Source: Haliotis asinina (Eukaryota > Mollusca > Gastropoda > Lepetellida > Haliotidae). From it: DNA of 64,000 bases. Numbering within the stretch: position 1 is the first letter of the stretch; every line of letters begins with the position of its first letter. Of this stretch, positions 39,039 to 54,000 are shown piece by piece. A program made the translations under genes and the position numbers. The stretch spans positions 16,147,501 to 16,211,500 of the forward strand of contig NC_090291.1 of assembly GCF_037392515.1 (NCBI RefSeq), in the 5' to 3' direction. The notes below the pieces were generated by a model. It was not told the DNA's origin. It was given only the letters and a program-made list of their open reading frames with translations, and made no database searches.

Positions 39039-42000
39039 TTAAACCACCTCTATGTATTTGCCATAGATTCCCTGCTCACCTCCACAATATGGCACTGCCA
39101 TACCTTTTATCTGCCTCTTCCTGAGCTTAGAATCCCTTGTATCCTTCTGTGAATGTACTGGAATACTTTCAATGTCAAGATGGTCAGCTATATCAAGTAC
39201 GCCTCTCTCCTCAACATGATCTTGACTTGCTCCATACAGAGCATGTGTATGTTTTTTGCCCTTATGAGGATGAGTCCCTCTCACTTGTGACTGATGCAAT
39301 TTGGAAGGACCCTCTCCATGTTTACTTCTAGTTTCACCACCAGGATGCATGGCTTTGTGTTCCTCGCCAGGATGACACTCTCTCTCTCGTGACTTGCAAA
39401 CACCATCCCCAAGTTCCTCCTGTGTGCCAGTTTCTTCATTATTTTTGCTAGCTCTGCTGAGACTTTCCTGATGCTTGAGACAACATCTTTCATCCTGCCA
39501 TCCTTTGGGCACATTTCCAATCAAACCATACTTCTCAACTGCTTTTTCAAACATTATTTCAACTTCCCTCCTTTTCTTCTTCTTGCTTGGATTCCTCTCT
39601 GAATCCTTGTCCTCAGTGACTTTGTACTTCATCTGACCATGGTCCGGTCTTTGTTCCTCTTCATCTCTGCTAGTCTCAGGAATTTCATTAAGTTTAAGTT
39701 TACTCCTCTTCTTGCCCTTCCTGCCAATAACAGACTTCTCATGTCCATGTCTCGCTGTTCCTTTCTCCATATTTTTGTGGGTACATTTTGGCAATATTTT
39801 GGTCTGACTTAAAGCATTGCCCTCGGGACCTGGACCAAGAAGTCTGGAGCTCCTCAGCTTCAGTAGTGCCAAACTGCCGTCATCATCTTGTTTTGAGGAC
39901 CGAGTTCTTCTTGTAGTGATATATTTGTCCACAACCTTAGGACATCCTGGACTGCTTGGATGCTTGTCAGCGGGTTTCTGTGTATCAGTCTTCCCACTCT
40001 TCGAGAGAGTCAGCTCTTTGCCAGATCTTGGCTCTGCTGCCCCTGCTGCCTTCCCTTTATGTTCCTCTTCCTCATCTGACACCAGGATGATACAATCATC
40101 CTCATTATCACCTTTTGTGCATGAAGGTCCAGCTATCTGGTCACTGTGCACATCCATGTTGACACTCACGTCTACTCCAGTGGTTTCAACACCTGGTGCA
40201 GTCTTGTCTCCACCGCTTTTCAATGTATCTTTTGGGCTTTGGTCTTGTGCATTTTGCTTGCTCACATCAGAATCGGTAGAGTATTCCTCAATAATAACTT
40301 CAGAGTCAGATTTTACTTCTGACTGATCTTTGTCTGCTTCTTTAGTGGATTGATTCTGCTTGTCAAGTGTAGGTGACTGAACTGATTTTTCTATCATTTG
40401 TCCTTTTGAATTTGTGACGGTTTTTCTCCTGTTTCTACTGAAGGAGGTCTCAGGATCTGACATTTTCTGACTAGACTGAAGGAAGTTCTTTTTACATTTA
40501 GATCTTGAGACAACAGATGTGGTTGAGGTTTCTGCATCAGTTTCAGGGGTACTCAGTTCCTGCACTGTTTCCATAGTACCCGTATTTCCATCTTTACACA
40601 GTCCATGTGACAGTGGGATATGTTCCAAAGAATCAGATTCATCAAAACTTGGATGATCATGAGCAGGTGACTTAGATAGGGATGCAGCTTTGTCTACATA
40701 TTGTAGACACTGGGATACAGCTTTGTCCAAAGACTGTTCCTTTACAGCTGAAGACTGGGATGCATCTTTATCCAAAGAACGTTTGGCAACAGCTTTGCCA
40801 ACAACTGAATGTTTCTGACCTTCTTCTTCTTGGACTTCACACTCTACAACACCTGAAGAATGCTGACTTTGAGGGAAATAGAGGGCATTGCCATTCACAA
40901 TGACACTACCTGATTTATCACCATTGTCTGATTTGTCAAGTCTGCCGTTTCTTGTGACTCTTCTGATTGGTGAAATGAGAAAGTCTGGTGTTGACTTTCT
41001 CGCAACACCAGACGTCTGTGTGGAGTGATGGAAGGAAGTGTCATTTATTAAGGAGTCACTGTATCGACTTGAGCAAGCTTCAGTCAGATGTTCAACCGAA
41101 TCACAATCGTCAGTACAGTCCTTTCTGGAACTTTGATCACTGCTGCTGCTTTTGTTCTTTTCCCCCACAGAATCAGAGCTTAACAAATCCTCGCTGGAAG
41201 GCACAAATGGCTGGGATTCAGGGAAGTCAAGATGACTTGATGATGGACGAGGAGAATCTGGATTGGACAAATGAGATTTGGCATCTTCATACATGGAATA
41301 AGTGGAGTCATTCACCACATCAAAGGGTTGTGTGGAACCGACCTTGTCAAGATCTGCTGATGGACGTTTCATCAAGGCAGATGGGGCAAAGGAGACTCGT
41401 CTCGTATCAGGTTGTGTACTTTTTCCTTGGCTAACAAGTTGTGTGTGTCTGGCCTGTACCTCAGACTGACATTCTTCTGATATCAAATCCATCCTCAAAA
41501 AAGGAGACAATTTCCCAGAAGTGTTCCTCTCACTTTGAGTTGAATCAAGGTTGTTTGCTGTTTGATCAGTGATGAGTTCTCTGTCAGCATGTGCACTAAT
41601 CTGTGAACTCTGTGACCTCATCAAGATCTGTGAGTCTTGAGAGTTCTGAGAATCTTCCGGCAGGGAACAAGAAAACTCCAGTGAGTCTGCACATGGCTTG
41701 TGCCAGGCCTGGAAGAACATACATGACAGAATTAATAAGTAAAAGGTATTTATGATGGTATGTCATCTTTGTCCCCCTCAAAAAACTGCCACAAAAACAG
41801 AATACTTTGGTGATGCACCAAGGATCCATAAGAATCTCGTATTTGAACCCATAATTAGCAGTTCTTGCTAACATTTTTCATTGCTGTTTAACGCAGCACT
41901 CAGCAACATACCAGCTATATGGCGGTGATCCCTAAATAATAGAGTCTGGACCAGACAATCCAGTTATCAACATCGCAATCTATTAAAAAGGGGTATAACT

Positions 42001-45000
42001 ACATGCATCAACCATAGCTCACATATGCTGCTGACTGACATGAGCAAATGTCATGGTAACACCAAGGCAAAGTGCAATAATGAAAGTTGGATTACTCTTA
42101 CCGTTGGCAGAGTACATAGGGTCACCACATCAATGACACAGATGTCATTTTTATCAGCCATCTTGGATTTGTCAGATGAATCGCTTTTATCAGCCATCCT
42201 GGATTTGTCAGATGAATCTCTTTTATCAGCCATCTCAGATTTGTCAGATGAATCACTTTTATCAGCCATTTCAGATGTGTCAGATGAATCGCTTTTATCA
42301 GCCATCTTAGATTTGTCAGATGAATCACTTTTATGAGCAGCCTTGGGTGTGTTTGTCGAATTCTTTTGACATCCACTCTTGGACTTGTCAGATGAATCCA
42401 AAAACTTCAGGTACTCTTCATTGAATTTTTCTGGTGATCGATCCTCAGTGTTAGTCTCCTGTATCACTTGCTCATTTGTACTTGACTTTCCTTGACTTGC
42501 AGATATCTCCTTATCTTGTTCACTTTCATTGTTGATCAAGTATTTACTTATCCCCTCGATAGAGAAGTATCCAGGTCTTGTGTTTGTTGAACTACTTGGT
42601 TTAAGGATAGTTTCTTCTTTGGCTGTGGAAGTTTCTTGACCGTCTGCTCTTTTGTTGCTAAATTGCTGACAATCTGCATCAACATTTGCTCGGACATTTT
42701 GACTGAAAGAAGCTTCTTTGGCCTGAATCTGACTGTCTGGGAACCTATTTTCATCTGAAGAAACATTTTGTCTTGCTGTACTCTGACTACCTTTAGTACC
42801 TAGTGTAATGGTAAGCTTTGATGTTACTGGCTGGAGGAGTTTATTCTTGTCTTGTGTCTTGCTAGAATTTTTACATGCACCAGTGTGGTCCCTCTTCCTA
42901 GGAGACTCTGTCAGAGTGGGTTGTGAGAAGCTTGGCCTTGAGGAACTGGAACTACTTGTATCCTGGGAAGGTGGGGGATGGTAGTCTTCTTTCCATTCTG
43001 GCAAAACAAGGAAAACTGAACTTAAAAATTGAGTGGGTGACTTTAACACCACTTTTAGCAACATTCCAGCAATATCACAGCTATCATGAAAAATGCAGAG
43101 CTCCAAAACAATTTTTCAAGCAATTGGGTATTTACTCAAATGTCTGTTTACGTATGATGAATTGCATTTTTTGAGCCGTAAGTATCATTTTGTAGACTCC
43201 CACCAGTTAAAAGAAAAGAATCCTTATTGGTACTTAATTCTTCTAAAGGAATCTCAGTAGTTGCCAGTATTTGTCATATTGCCAAACATTTAACAGCCAC
43301 TTCTAAATACTCAACATGGAAGTCATGTGACCTTTAGAGTAAACCCCAGACAGTGGCTACAGCTATACAATAGTATATGTTTATATAGGCATCGCCTTCC
43401 ATTAGCTAGTGCTGTTGTAGAGTTTGGGAAAGACGACAAATCAAAGCCAATTTCATTTATTGAGTAATGTATGCAAGGTATTACAGGTATTAGGTATTAT
43501 TTAAGTGATTGTTATGCACTTTTTTGTCCTCCCAGATTTCTAACTAATTGAGTAAATGTGATTATTATTGAGTAAAATATGCAAGTACACACCTTATTTG
43601 GAGCCCTGAAAATGTATATTTTTTTAACAATGCAACTGCTCAAAATATGATGTAGGGCTTGACTTACAAGATGTTAACCTACTTGCACCTGGGGCAACTT
43701 AAGATAAAAACCTAGCTGCACCAGATTCCAGTTAAAATGTCAGAGGTTTTCGTTGCACATAATGTAGTACCCATGAAACATAGCAGACACAGCTGATCCC
43801 TGATTACGTGATCTGTGTTAGTGGAAACGTATCTATTTAATAGCAATGTTTTGGTGTCACAGCTGTTCAAGGTTTAGAAGAAAAATTAGCTAACATATCT
43901 ATGTAATCAGATTTATTGTTCATTTATTTCTCAGAAAAATTAACTTGCACCTGGGTTAAGTTTGACCAATAACTGGGTTGTGCTTTGCAATATTGGGTTG
44001 CCCCAGTGCAAATAACAAAGCACCAAATCAAGCCATGAAAAGGACAAATGAACATAAGCATTGAACTAGTGAGTTTTACACCGCTTTTAGCAATAAACCA
44101 GCAACATCATGGCGGACTACAAATTGACCACAGTATTGTTTATGTATGAAGTTTAATATCAAAACGGAAAAATGCACACAGTATCAATCTAACATTGAAA
44201 TAAAATTCATAAACATGCATAAGTTAGTAATGAAGTAGAACCAAAACAACGTATATTCTAATTTTGCAGCATTAAGCCAATTATTCACGTAAACAGCTGC
44301 AAGTATCACCAAAAACTAGAAAAATCTACACGATTAAACATTACACAATCTTTCCTTGAGTCCTTGGACCTACCTAGACAAAGAACGATATATTTAGTTT
44401 TTCAAGTTTTGTTAAATTTTGCCCTCGTTGCTATTCCAGCCATGTCACGGCCAAGGTAAATTTCAAGCATGGACCAATTACAATCAGAGATCGATATTAT
44501 GAGCAATGGTTTATACTTTCAGATTTACTGTCACACAAACCAAGTCACCACTCACTGCTGCAGAATTACAACCAGACCACATCAGGGTCCTTTCCTGAAC
44601 AATGGCAATACCAGCAACACACAAGGCTAGTAAGAAACAAATTGGTTGTGTCTGAATCTGTTCTCCTTTCAGGTGGCAAAACAGGATTTTAAATAGCTAA
44701 TTTGCTACCTCAAAGAATTAATTTTGAACTCTGAGTTATCTGTCCATACCTTCAAGGCCCTCAAGGATCGCTAACTCTTCAGGGGAGATAATCAAGTCTT
44801 CAACTGGCGTTGGTTGTTTCATCTTTGCCAAGGCTGATGCCATAGCCTCACCAGAAAGACCTCTTGTTGACACAGCCTCACCATGTTGACCTCTTGCAGG
44901 CAGTGGCTTGCTGGGCCCAGCTTCTGTAATACAGACCACAGCCTAGACTTTTCAAAGCTCTCTCAGAGCTAAGATAGTCGTACGTGGCATACATTAACAT

Positions 45001-48000
45001 TATCTTCCGACTGTTTTAGAGCTATGAGAGCTTCGAAAATCTAGGCCCTGACCCCTTGCATAAAGTGGAAAGGTGGCCATAAGTCCCATAATTTCACATA
45101 GATTTATGAGAGTCTCTGAGCTAAAGTCGCGGTGTGCCATAGGGACCAGGTTTACCACTCCATGCTATACAATATTATATGAAAAACTACATCCAAGGTA
45201 GCCCTGAAAGATGAAGGTCCTCCATGTGCTAGGTATACCAGATTGGTGAAACCAACAGGCACCAGCAAACATAGCACAATAATGACTGAACTGGGATTCA
45301 CATGATAAAATGCTTCTTGCACACCATAAGTCTCCAAAGCAATTGCGTCAGCTTAATGAACCGGGCCATGGGCACTCTTGCCAAGAAGGTCATCCTCTTC
45401 CACTTTAGTCACCTCTGATTGACTAACTGGTCCTACCTGGTCGACTGATCTTGTCGTCATGGTCGCTGGGATGGAAGCTTCCCTCTGTCTGTGTGTGGTT
45501 CTGTGTGTCTGGCTGTCCTATCTCCTCCAGCAGCTGACTCAGTTGACAGGAGCCAGTATATTGAGACTCATCATTGTAGGACTCCATGCCTTTCGTTTCT
45601 GCCCTGTAATATAACAGTCTTGAATATCCATCATCAGTAAGAAATCTGAAAAAAAACCAAAAAAAAAAACCCCCAAACCAAACCACCCCCTCAACCAAAA
45701 AACCCTTTGTTAAATCTAAGCAAAGGCAGTATTAATAAAATCACCGCATTTAATATTCAGTTAGTTGAATTTGTCAGAGAATTATGGACTGCATGCATAA
45801 GAGACAATACCAAAGCACAAATGGCATTATGCCTGGTCATGTCACCAGTCACAGTGATGTCCTGACTGCCATATTTGGATATCTGTGAAATGCTGAGTTA
45901 TGCTTCACACATTATGGTCACCATACACTGTGGCAGCCATCTTGGATTATTTTGTTGGGGTTTCCATGGTTTTCTCAAATTCCATATTCCTACCAACCAG
46001 ACTACTGATGAGTCTGCTTGTATCATGATCTAATCTCATCACTATATGACTGATATATTGCGTGGTGACATTAAATCTTAAACGTCTCACTCCTGTTCTA
46101 AACAATATGCCTAGATGTGCGCTTCATGTGCCCTAATAAACTTGGCAAAGTCACGGTACACAACTTACATCCACTGGGTCCACTTTTCTTTGACTGCCGC
46201 CTGTACTTGTGGATCCGCCATGCTGAAGAAAATAAGAAACGTACGCTCAAAAAACATTTTTCCTTCTTTCCTTGATATTTAACACTGCACTCCAAAAACT
46301 AAAAGATGGTGGTCTGTAGATAATAATATCTGATGGTGCTCTTTCGACAATCAATCTTGGACCAAGTGATTAACATTATGTGCATCAACAAAGTCACTGA
46401 GCTAGACTACCTGATCCCCACTAGTTGACAAGCATAGGCTGCTGAAGATATAATTATTCGAATGCCTATTGCTTATACAGGGGTTATAAAGTATTTTGAG
46501 AAGCCACTTGTCACAGGGCAAGTGACTTGTTCAAAGTTTCCACTTGCCCTGATTTTATGACACAATGCGTGATTTAATGTATACTGGATTATTTATCGAA
46601 GAGTGATAATTTAACTCTCTACCAGCTCTACTTTATTATTATTATTATTGCAAACTTTAATAGCTTCATTATCAGCTGATATGAAATGAAATCCAAGATT
46701 ATTTGCAGTTTGGAACCATAAGTGGAAATCATCTAGTAGTCCACGGCCAAGTAAGATATCATTATTTGATTGCCCAAAATTAAAACTGACTTGTCCCGGC
46801 TGTCTGGCGGTGGGATTTTTGAACCTGTGTTATACTTGCCGAATGCATGGTTAACATGGCAACGGTATGGATGAATATGTTCCCAGTGTTATCACGTTAG
46901 AGATTTCTTTCTTCAAAACAATATCTTGTGACACTGTTCTTTCTTTATTGCTGGAATGTTGCTCAGTGTGGCATAAAACTAAAGTCACTCACTCAGGTTA
47001 TCAGCAGTGATAAACATGCTTTCTTGAAAATGCTAAGTGATAAACATGATTTCTTGAAAATACTAAGTGCACAGTAGATTTGACACAGATACCCATGGAA
47101 AGGGTATTACAAATCAGGGACCCGTGAAGGTCCCGGGGTAGAATAGGTCAGCAACCCATGCTTGCCACAAAAGGCGACTCTGCTTGTCGTAAGAGGCGAC
47201 TAAAGGGATCAGGTGGTCAGGCTCTCTTACTTGGTTGACACATGTCATCAGTTCCCACATGCACGGATCGATGCTCATGTTGTTGATCATTGGATTGTCT
47301 GGTCCAGACTCAATTATTTACAGACCGCCACCATATAGCTGGAATATTGCTGAGCGCTGCATAAAACTAAACTAACTCACTCACTCACAAATCAGGGGTG
47401 AAACGGTACACTCTTACTACAGTATGGTATGTCTTGCTGTACAATGCCTTCGGTTTGGTCCGTTTTGGTTCGGTACATGAGAACTTACTTAATGGTAAAT
47501 TGAGGCAGCATAACAAAGAAAGACATATACATAAATTTTGACAAAATGATTTGATAACTTAACACCTTTCTAAAAGGTTAGCAAAATGACAGAAAACCAA
47601 ACATACCAAACTTTTGGACTGCATCACAGTATACTGAACTGAAGGCAAAATACCATGGTTCTACTAGTACAATTTCTACTACTATCACCCCCATTGCAAA
47701 TCACAACGAACAGAAGCAGGCATACATTCAAAACAAGAACTGCGTGCCATCTACCTCACAGTGATCTGACCTTTGTTCACATAGATCTTTTTTCAGTTAC
47801 AGGGGCAAACCTCAGCATCTTTATCACACTTAGGGACCGTTCATAACGTATGGCTACATGAGGGTGATGATGATTTGAAGAGGGGGTCATCAAGTTTGTA
47901 CACCTGTTCTGGCGGGTTGGGGAGGGGAAGAGTAACTGATATTGTACATGACAAGTAAGGGGGTGGGTGTGGGGGGTTGGGTGTCACTTTGTTCTTTGTT

Positions 48001-51000
48001 CATTAATTTTAGAGGGGTGGGGGGCAGCAACTCCATAAAAATCATCATGACCCCCTCCCCACCAGCAATACATCATGAATGGTCCCTTAAAACCTAATAT
48101 TTTTCTATTCCTGTCATGTATTTATGGTTGCATGATTCTGAACATTTATACTTGGGGTGAAACGGTCCTCCATGGTATCAGTTGAACTGGGCTTTTCAGT
48201 GTAGTTCACTACTTTTATCATACAGTGGATAGTGTTCTCAGCAGAACAAAGGCAACAGATATTTTCGGTATCAGTTTGGGTCATATCTGGATACTGATGC
48301 AAAGGTCATATGCAAATTTCAGGGACTACTTTCACAGCGTAAACAAACATATTGTCATGGGTTGGCTGTCGTTTCTGAATTGCCAGCTGTGGTTACAATA
48401 CTGTCAGTGCTTTGATCCCAGAAAATTCATGCCTGTTTACGATAGATGGAGTAGATAACATAGCAAAGATAGAAATTCATAGGCTTATGACTGTTAGTGT
48501 TAGTGTTCGAGAGAGAACACCACAGGAATCCAGTTGCACAATGTCACGTCAAGTGTATTTGTTGTTCAAAAGGTTTATTGAACATTACTGAAGTTCCATT
48601 AGAGTTTGTTGTTATTTTAAAATGTAAACTAAGATTTGAGGGTAAGATTCTTTATGGATAACAACTTCTTTATTGCATATGATGCGACATTTCGGTATGG
48701 ATCCTTATACTGTTGTCAAGCAAGAGTGGAGTAATACATCCCAGAACAGACTTATATACATGGACAGGGATAAAGTAATAACAACACGTAGGTATGAATC
48801 AAAGGCAGGGGATTAACAACAACAACAATGGGTGGTAGTACTGATGAGACAATAAGAGGAAGCCAATAGTGGCTGTAGCGGTGACAAAGTATACATGGCT
48901 GATAGGGTAATTAGTAATGGTGGCTGGTGAGCTCTAATCTGTTATTTTATGAGTTCATTGTATGCAGTTGGGATGAGATATTCCTGATCTCTGTTGATTG
49001 AGGGCTTGTGTCTCCTGATTTGAACTGCTTCTGCCAGTTTTCTTTGGGTGAAGTCCTTGTGGTTTTTGGATAATATCTCTACACTGTCCCAGCATAATTT
49101 GATTCATACCTACGTGTTGTTATTACTTTATCCCTGTCCATGTATATAGGTCTGTTCTGTGATGTATTACTCCACGCTTGCTTGACAACGGTATAAGGAT
49201 CCATACCGAAACGTCGCATCATATGCAATAAAGAAGTTGTTATCCATAAAGAATCTTACCCTCTTATCACTTACCAGCTTCTAGTAATGCCAATCAAACA
49301 AACTAAGATTTATTGACAACAATAGGTGCTTTGGGATAAAAACTTCCTGGGAACTAAATGGTCTAACGCAATCAGTGATCAAGAGAAGATTATGTCAATG
49401 GGGCTTGTGATGAACCTCAGAAGGAATACAATGTAAATCAAATATTTGTCATGACTTGTCTTTTGGTAAAAAGATGCCATTATCCTTAAAAGCAACAGCA
49501 ACAAAATATAGCTGATACAGTGACTATTATTTCTTTGAATGAATGAGTTTAATCAATCAAGAAACATATGACCCAGGATTCAAACTCAACCATAGGGAGG
49601 TGGTATACCAAAGGGAGGTAATTCTGCAAGTGACCTGTTGCACCTTAGATGACTAAGTCAACACAAAACCACATATCGTCATGTAAGGCCTACATATTGG
49701 CTGACATTTACCAATCTCTAGCTGTGTTCTTGCTGTAAAACCCATCATGAACATCTAACAGTGAAAACTTGCCGATGACAAGAACAAATTCACAGTCGGT
49801 CTGAAAAAGAATGAAAGAAAGCATTCACCTGATTATGTGCTGCAGAGTTTCCTTTTTTTCGTTTAGCAAAAAATGTGTTAAGCACAAATCACATTACACA
49901 AGGCACAATATATCTACATAAATCAAGCTGAAACCTGAAATGCCTGTATTCCTGAACTTGGAAAAGTAGACATTGACAGTTTTCTTGTCTTTGGATATTT
50001 AACATCTGTTTGACATTTGCACACTAATGACACGTGAAGATCCAGGGTAGAATAGACCTTCAGCAACCCATGCTTGCCATAAAAGGTGATTATGCTTGTC
50101 GTAAGAGGCGATTAATGCGATCGGGTAGCCAGGCTCGTTGGCACATGTCATCGGTTCCCAATTGCAGATTGATGCTCATGCTATAGATCACTGGCTTGTC
50201 AGGTCCAGATTCGATTATTTACAGACTACTACCATGTAGCTGGAATATTGCTGGGTGCAGCATAAAACTCAACTCACTCACCCACTCCCTTGATTGTACA
50301 CTTTTCATCACTGGTGTAACTAGTAGCACTGTTAATCACTCACAATGTGAGTAATAATATTATACAGATGTAGTAGGGACCGTTCGATACACAATTAACA
50401 AAAACCATGACATAATATTCAGTCTGAGGTATTGAGCCAGTGGCTAAAGTTGTGGCTAAAGTGAGCTGCATTTACTCTGAAACTTGGTGACAGGTCGTCT
50501 CCCCTCCATCAGTTGTAAAGTAAATAGTTTTATACTCACAACATTTGGAGCTGGCACAAACTTGAGATGATAGTCCTTGACAATCAAAATGGCTTGATCC
50601 CATTCAGGAGGTGTGCAAGATTCATCACTTTGAAAGACGGAAGAAAATGGAAAGTAAAGAACTTAAAAATACAGCCAGGCAGAATATTGTCTTCACAACA
50701 AAAGAACATGCATGATCTTATGATTTTTTTTGTTCACAGCTAGCAATAATCCAGCCAAATGAATGTTCATAAAAGAGGCTGGGCCAGTCAAACCAGAGGC
50801 TGATAGCACGAGCATATGAAGACAAGAAGAACTTGGTATGAAGTAGAATATATGATACACTCACATATTCGGTGAATCAAACCATAGACCTTCATGAATA
50901 CAATTCATTATTCGTGGCTACCAGAACTGAATATGACTGAATATTTATAATTGTACATCTGAGCATATTTTACTTGAGCCCTTATCTAAGTGAGTTATGC

Positions 51001-54000
51001 CAGAATGGAATAGGTACTGGCACTGCAGTAGTGCAAAGTATGTTCGTTTGCAATGGCTGCACATGGCACTGTGGACTATAACCATTAGTGTGATACATAC
51101 CTAATTTGAGTGTCATGTCAGATCACTACTTATTACTATGACAAATTAATGGTCAACATGGGTGTTCCATATTGGGCATCAATCACTTAACTACAAAATT
51201 ACATTTGTGAATAATTATTTGTATTTATTACCCAGTACTCATGACACATATCATATTCACCACATAGTGTATTTGTTGCAATCCCAGTAGCATACTCTAA
51301 AAACAGACATGACAGCAAATTTTCCCACAAAGACTTGGGTTAGAATTGGTCTTCAGCAGCCCATCCTAATCGTAAAACAAAAAGGTAACTAAAAGCGATC
51401 AGGTGGTCATTGTATCCCATTTGTGTATATCAATGCTCATGATATTGATCACTGGCTGGTTCAAACTCCCTTATATACAGATTGCCGCCATACAGTTGGA
51501 ACATTGCTGAGTGGGGCAAATCAGCCAATCAAAGACAGCTTATCAGTTGCTTCCATTTAATCTTGATAACTGGATAGTTCACCTTCGCACTGCAGCATTT
51601 CATGGTTTCTACAATTAGTCTAAATATTTTTAGATGGACATTCCATTATAAGGACATAACTAGCCAAATGCATACTGTGTTTCCCCTTGGCATAAAAATT
51701 TAGCAGTCACTATGACACCTTTGTGTCATGAGTGGGAATCATGGATATGTTTAGGGGAGTCAACTTCAATCAGTGTTTGTTTCCTCTTGGGATAAAAAGA
51801 CAGGAATCATCATGACTCTATGGTGTCATGAGAGGGAATCATTAACATGTTTTGGGGAGCCAACATTAATCAGAGTTTGTTTGCCCTTGGGGTAAGAAAT
51901 CCGGAATCATCATGATTCCTTTGTGTCACAAGAAGGAGTCCTGGACATGTTTTGGGGGGTCAAATATGCCGGTTTTCTGTGTCATGGGAAACACTGATGT
52001 GTGTTTTGTTGTGTGTGTTTCATGGTTCTGTGAATCTTTTCTGGAGATATCATATATGAAACATGAAACATAATCAACAATTCTCATCCAGAGTAAAACA
52101 AGTGATCCTAGAAACTCACTCAAAGTTATAGTTGTCAATGGCCTCTTGTGTGAAAACAGCATTGATGAAGACAGAACAGTCCGATACTTGCTTGACCACG
52201 CTTCCATCATCCTGGGGTCCACTGATATGCTAGAAACAGAGTGTCTGAGTTAATATTTAATGTCACATCAGCCATATCGTTACGAATGCTGAAAACAGCG
52301 CCAGTGGTTACATTGTCAGGTATGTCTTGCCCAAAATCACACTGGTCAAAGACACTGGAACAATCGACTGACTAAATGGACGTGTAAACCAATCAGTCAA
52401 GTGTTTCACTAGTGTCTCATCTAAATCTACTTTGTTCCATTCCTGCTCATACTTTTTGATGGATAGTGTTGCAGCCTGCACAGAAACTTGATGCTTTTGA
52501 GGATTCTTGAAGATGCTTTATAATCAGGCTATGAAATATGGCCTTGATTTCTGGCAGGTGAGCTAGATTTACAGACAGACAACCCGGTGATCTGGTCCAT
52601 ATATCTGGGGAAATTCAACATTTCTTAATTGGTGTCTTGGTCTGGCATTGATAAAAACCATTTTGGGCCGGTAACATTTTGAGGTTACCAGCCCTGGTGT
52701 CTGGGTGGGGTTGGGGCTTAATTCATACTCAATAAAACTATATAAAACAAAGAGGCACTTGTATTTGAGAAATAGCAAGTCCACACTCTGTAGTACTCAT
52801 GAAAACCTGGTCCAATTTTTTGGGTCCTTGTTTTACGCATTCTGGCTTTTTCCACGATGTATTTGAGTGAAAAACAACGACTGGTCCCTTCAGAAGATAT
52901 TCCCGCGTTGGCGCCATTGGCGAAAAAGGTTGGTCTGCACTGTTCTTTCATAGTTTTCCAACCCATTAAAACATTGCTGAACATTGAAATTTGTTTTATA
53001 AATCGATGGCACACTTCATTTTTATCATAAGCACACATCAATCCTCTCCATTATAAAACAAATTTTAACTTAATGTAACCATGGATGCACATTTCAGATA
53101 GATTTGTGTGAGGGAGGGGTGTATTGCCAGGGGCAGACAACTCCATGTGTGAATCCAGCTAACAATGTTCGTGTTAACTCATTCATTGAGTAATTTTATT
53201 TAACATGCTTGATATATTTTAAAGTTTTCAAATGTGTGTACTTTGATAATTAAACAGGTAGGAAAGCATTATTTATATTTCAAATACCTTGTGCAATTTG
53301 TATGTTATTTTCAATAAAAACATTTTGTGGTTGTTCAGCCAGATTTACATGTATTTTCTGTCTGTATCCAGAAGTGACAGCCATAGAACACAAAATTGTG
53401 GCTAAGAATAGTAATATTTGAAAACTGACAATATTTTATTGATCTTTTAATTTAAGCAGAATTCAGCATTATTTATTTGTGGATGTCACAGCACTTACAT
53501 AAACACATGATGTAGATTTAAGCAGAGAGTAAGTATTTTTTGCACATTACAGCATCACAACATACTCACAACATACTCTGATATAATTCAGCATCAGATT
53601 TGCTTCGGGTTTGAAACATGGTATCTTTAGCACTGTCTTTTAAAGCACTGTCTAAATTGAATCTTCCACACTGGTGATACAGGTTTAAGATTAGAATATA
53701 TGAAAACATGTTACAATCTTAAGGTCATCTAAATTGATGCAAAACAAAGGTAGCAGTTCATAATCTTGACTCTCTAACTTGAATCTGTTTCAATAATTTA
53801 GCGTTAAGATACTGATTTTGCCAACATTGACATTGTACATCAGTCATGATGTTTAATGAACTGTTTCTTTCTTCTTCTGCAGACCTGAAACATACGTTGA
53901 TTCGAAGTTCTAGGATGTTCAAAGCAGACATATAATTCCAGATGAAACATTTTTCCTTTGTAAAGCTCAGTGCTGATAGAAAAGACTATTAATATATTTG

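Noticed and set aside
46169-46222. M-A-D-P-Q-V-Q-A-A-V as a first exon with its own start codon on the minus strand
   Set aside because: It has a good acceptor before it (TTCTTCAG|C), its phase joins the OB-fold exon at 49712-49800 and the exon at 45437-45603, and it matches the last OB-fold helix of TPP1. It is internal.
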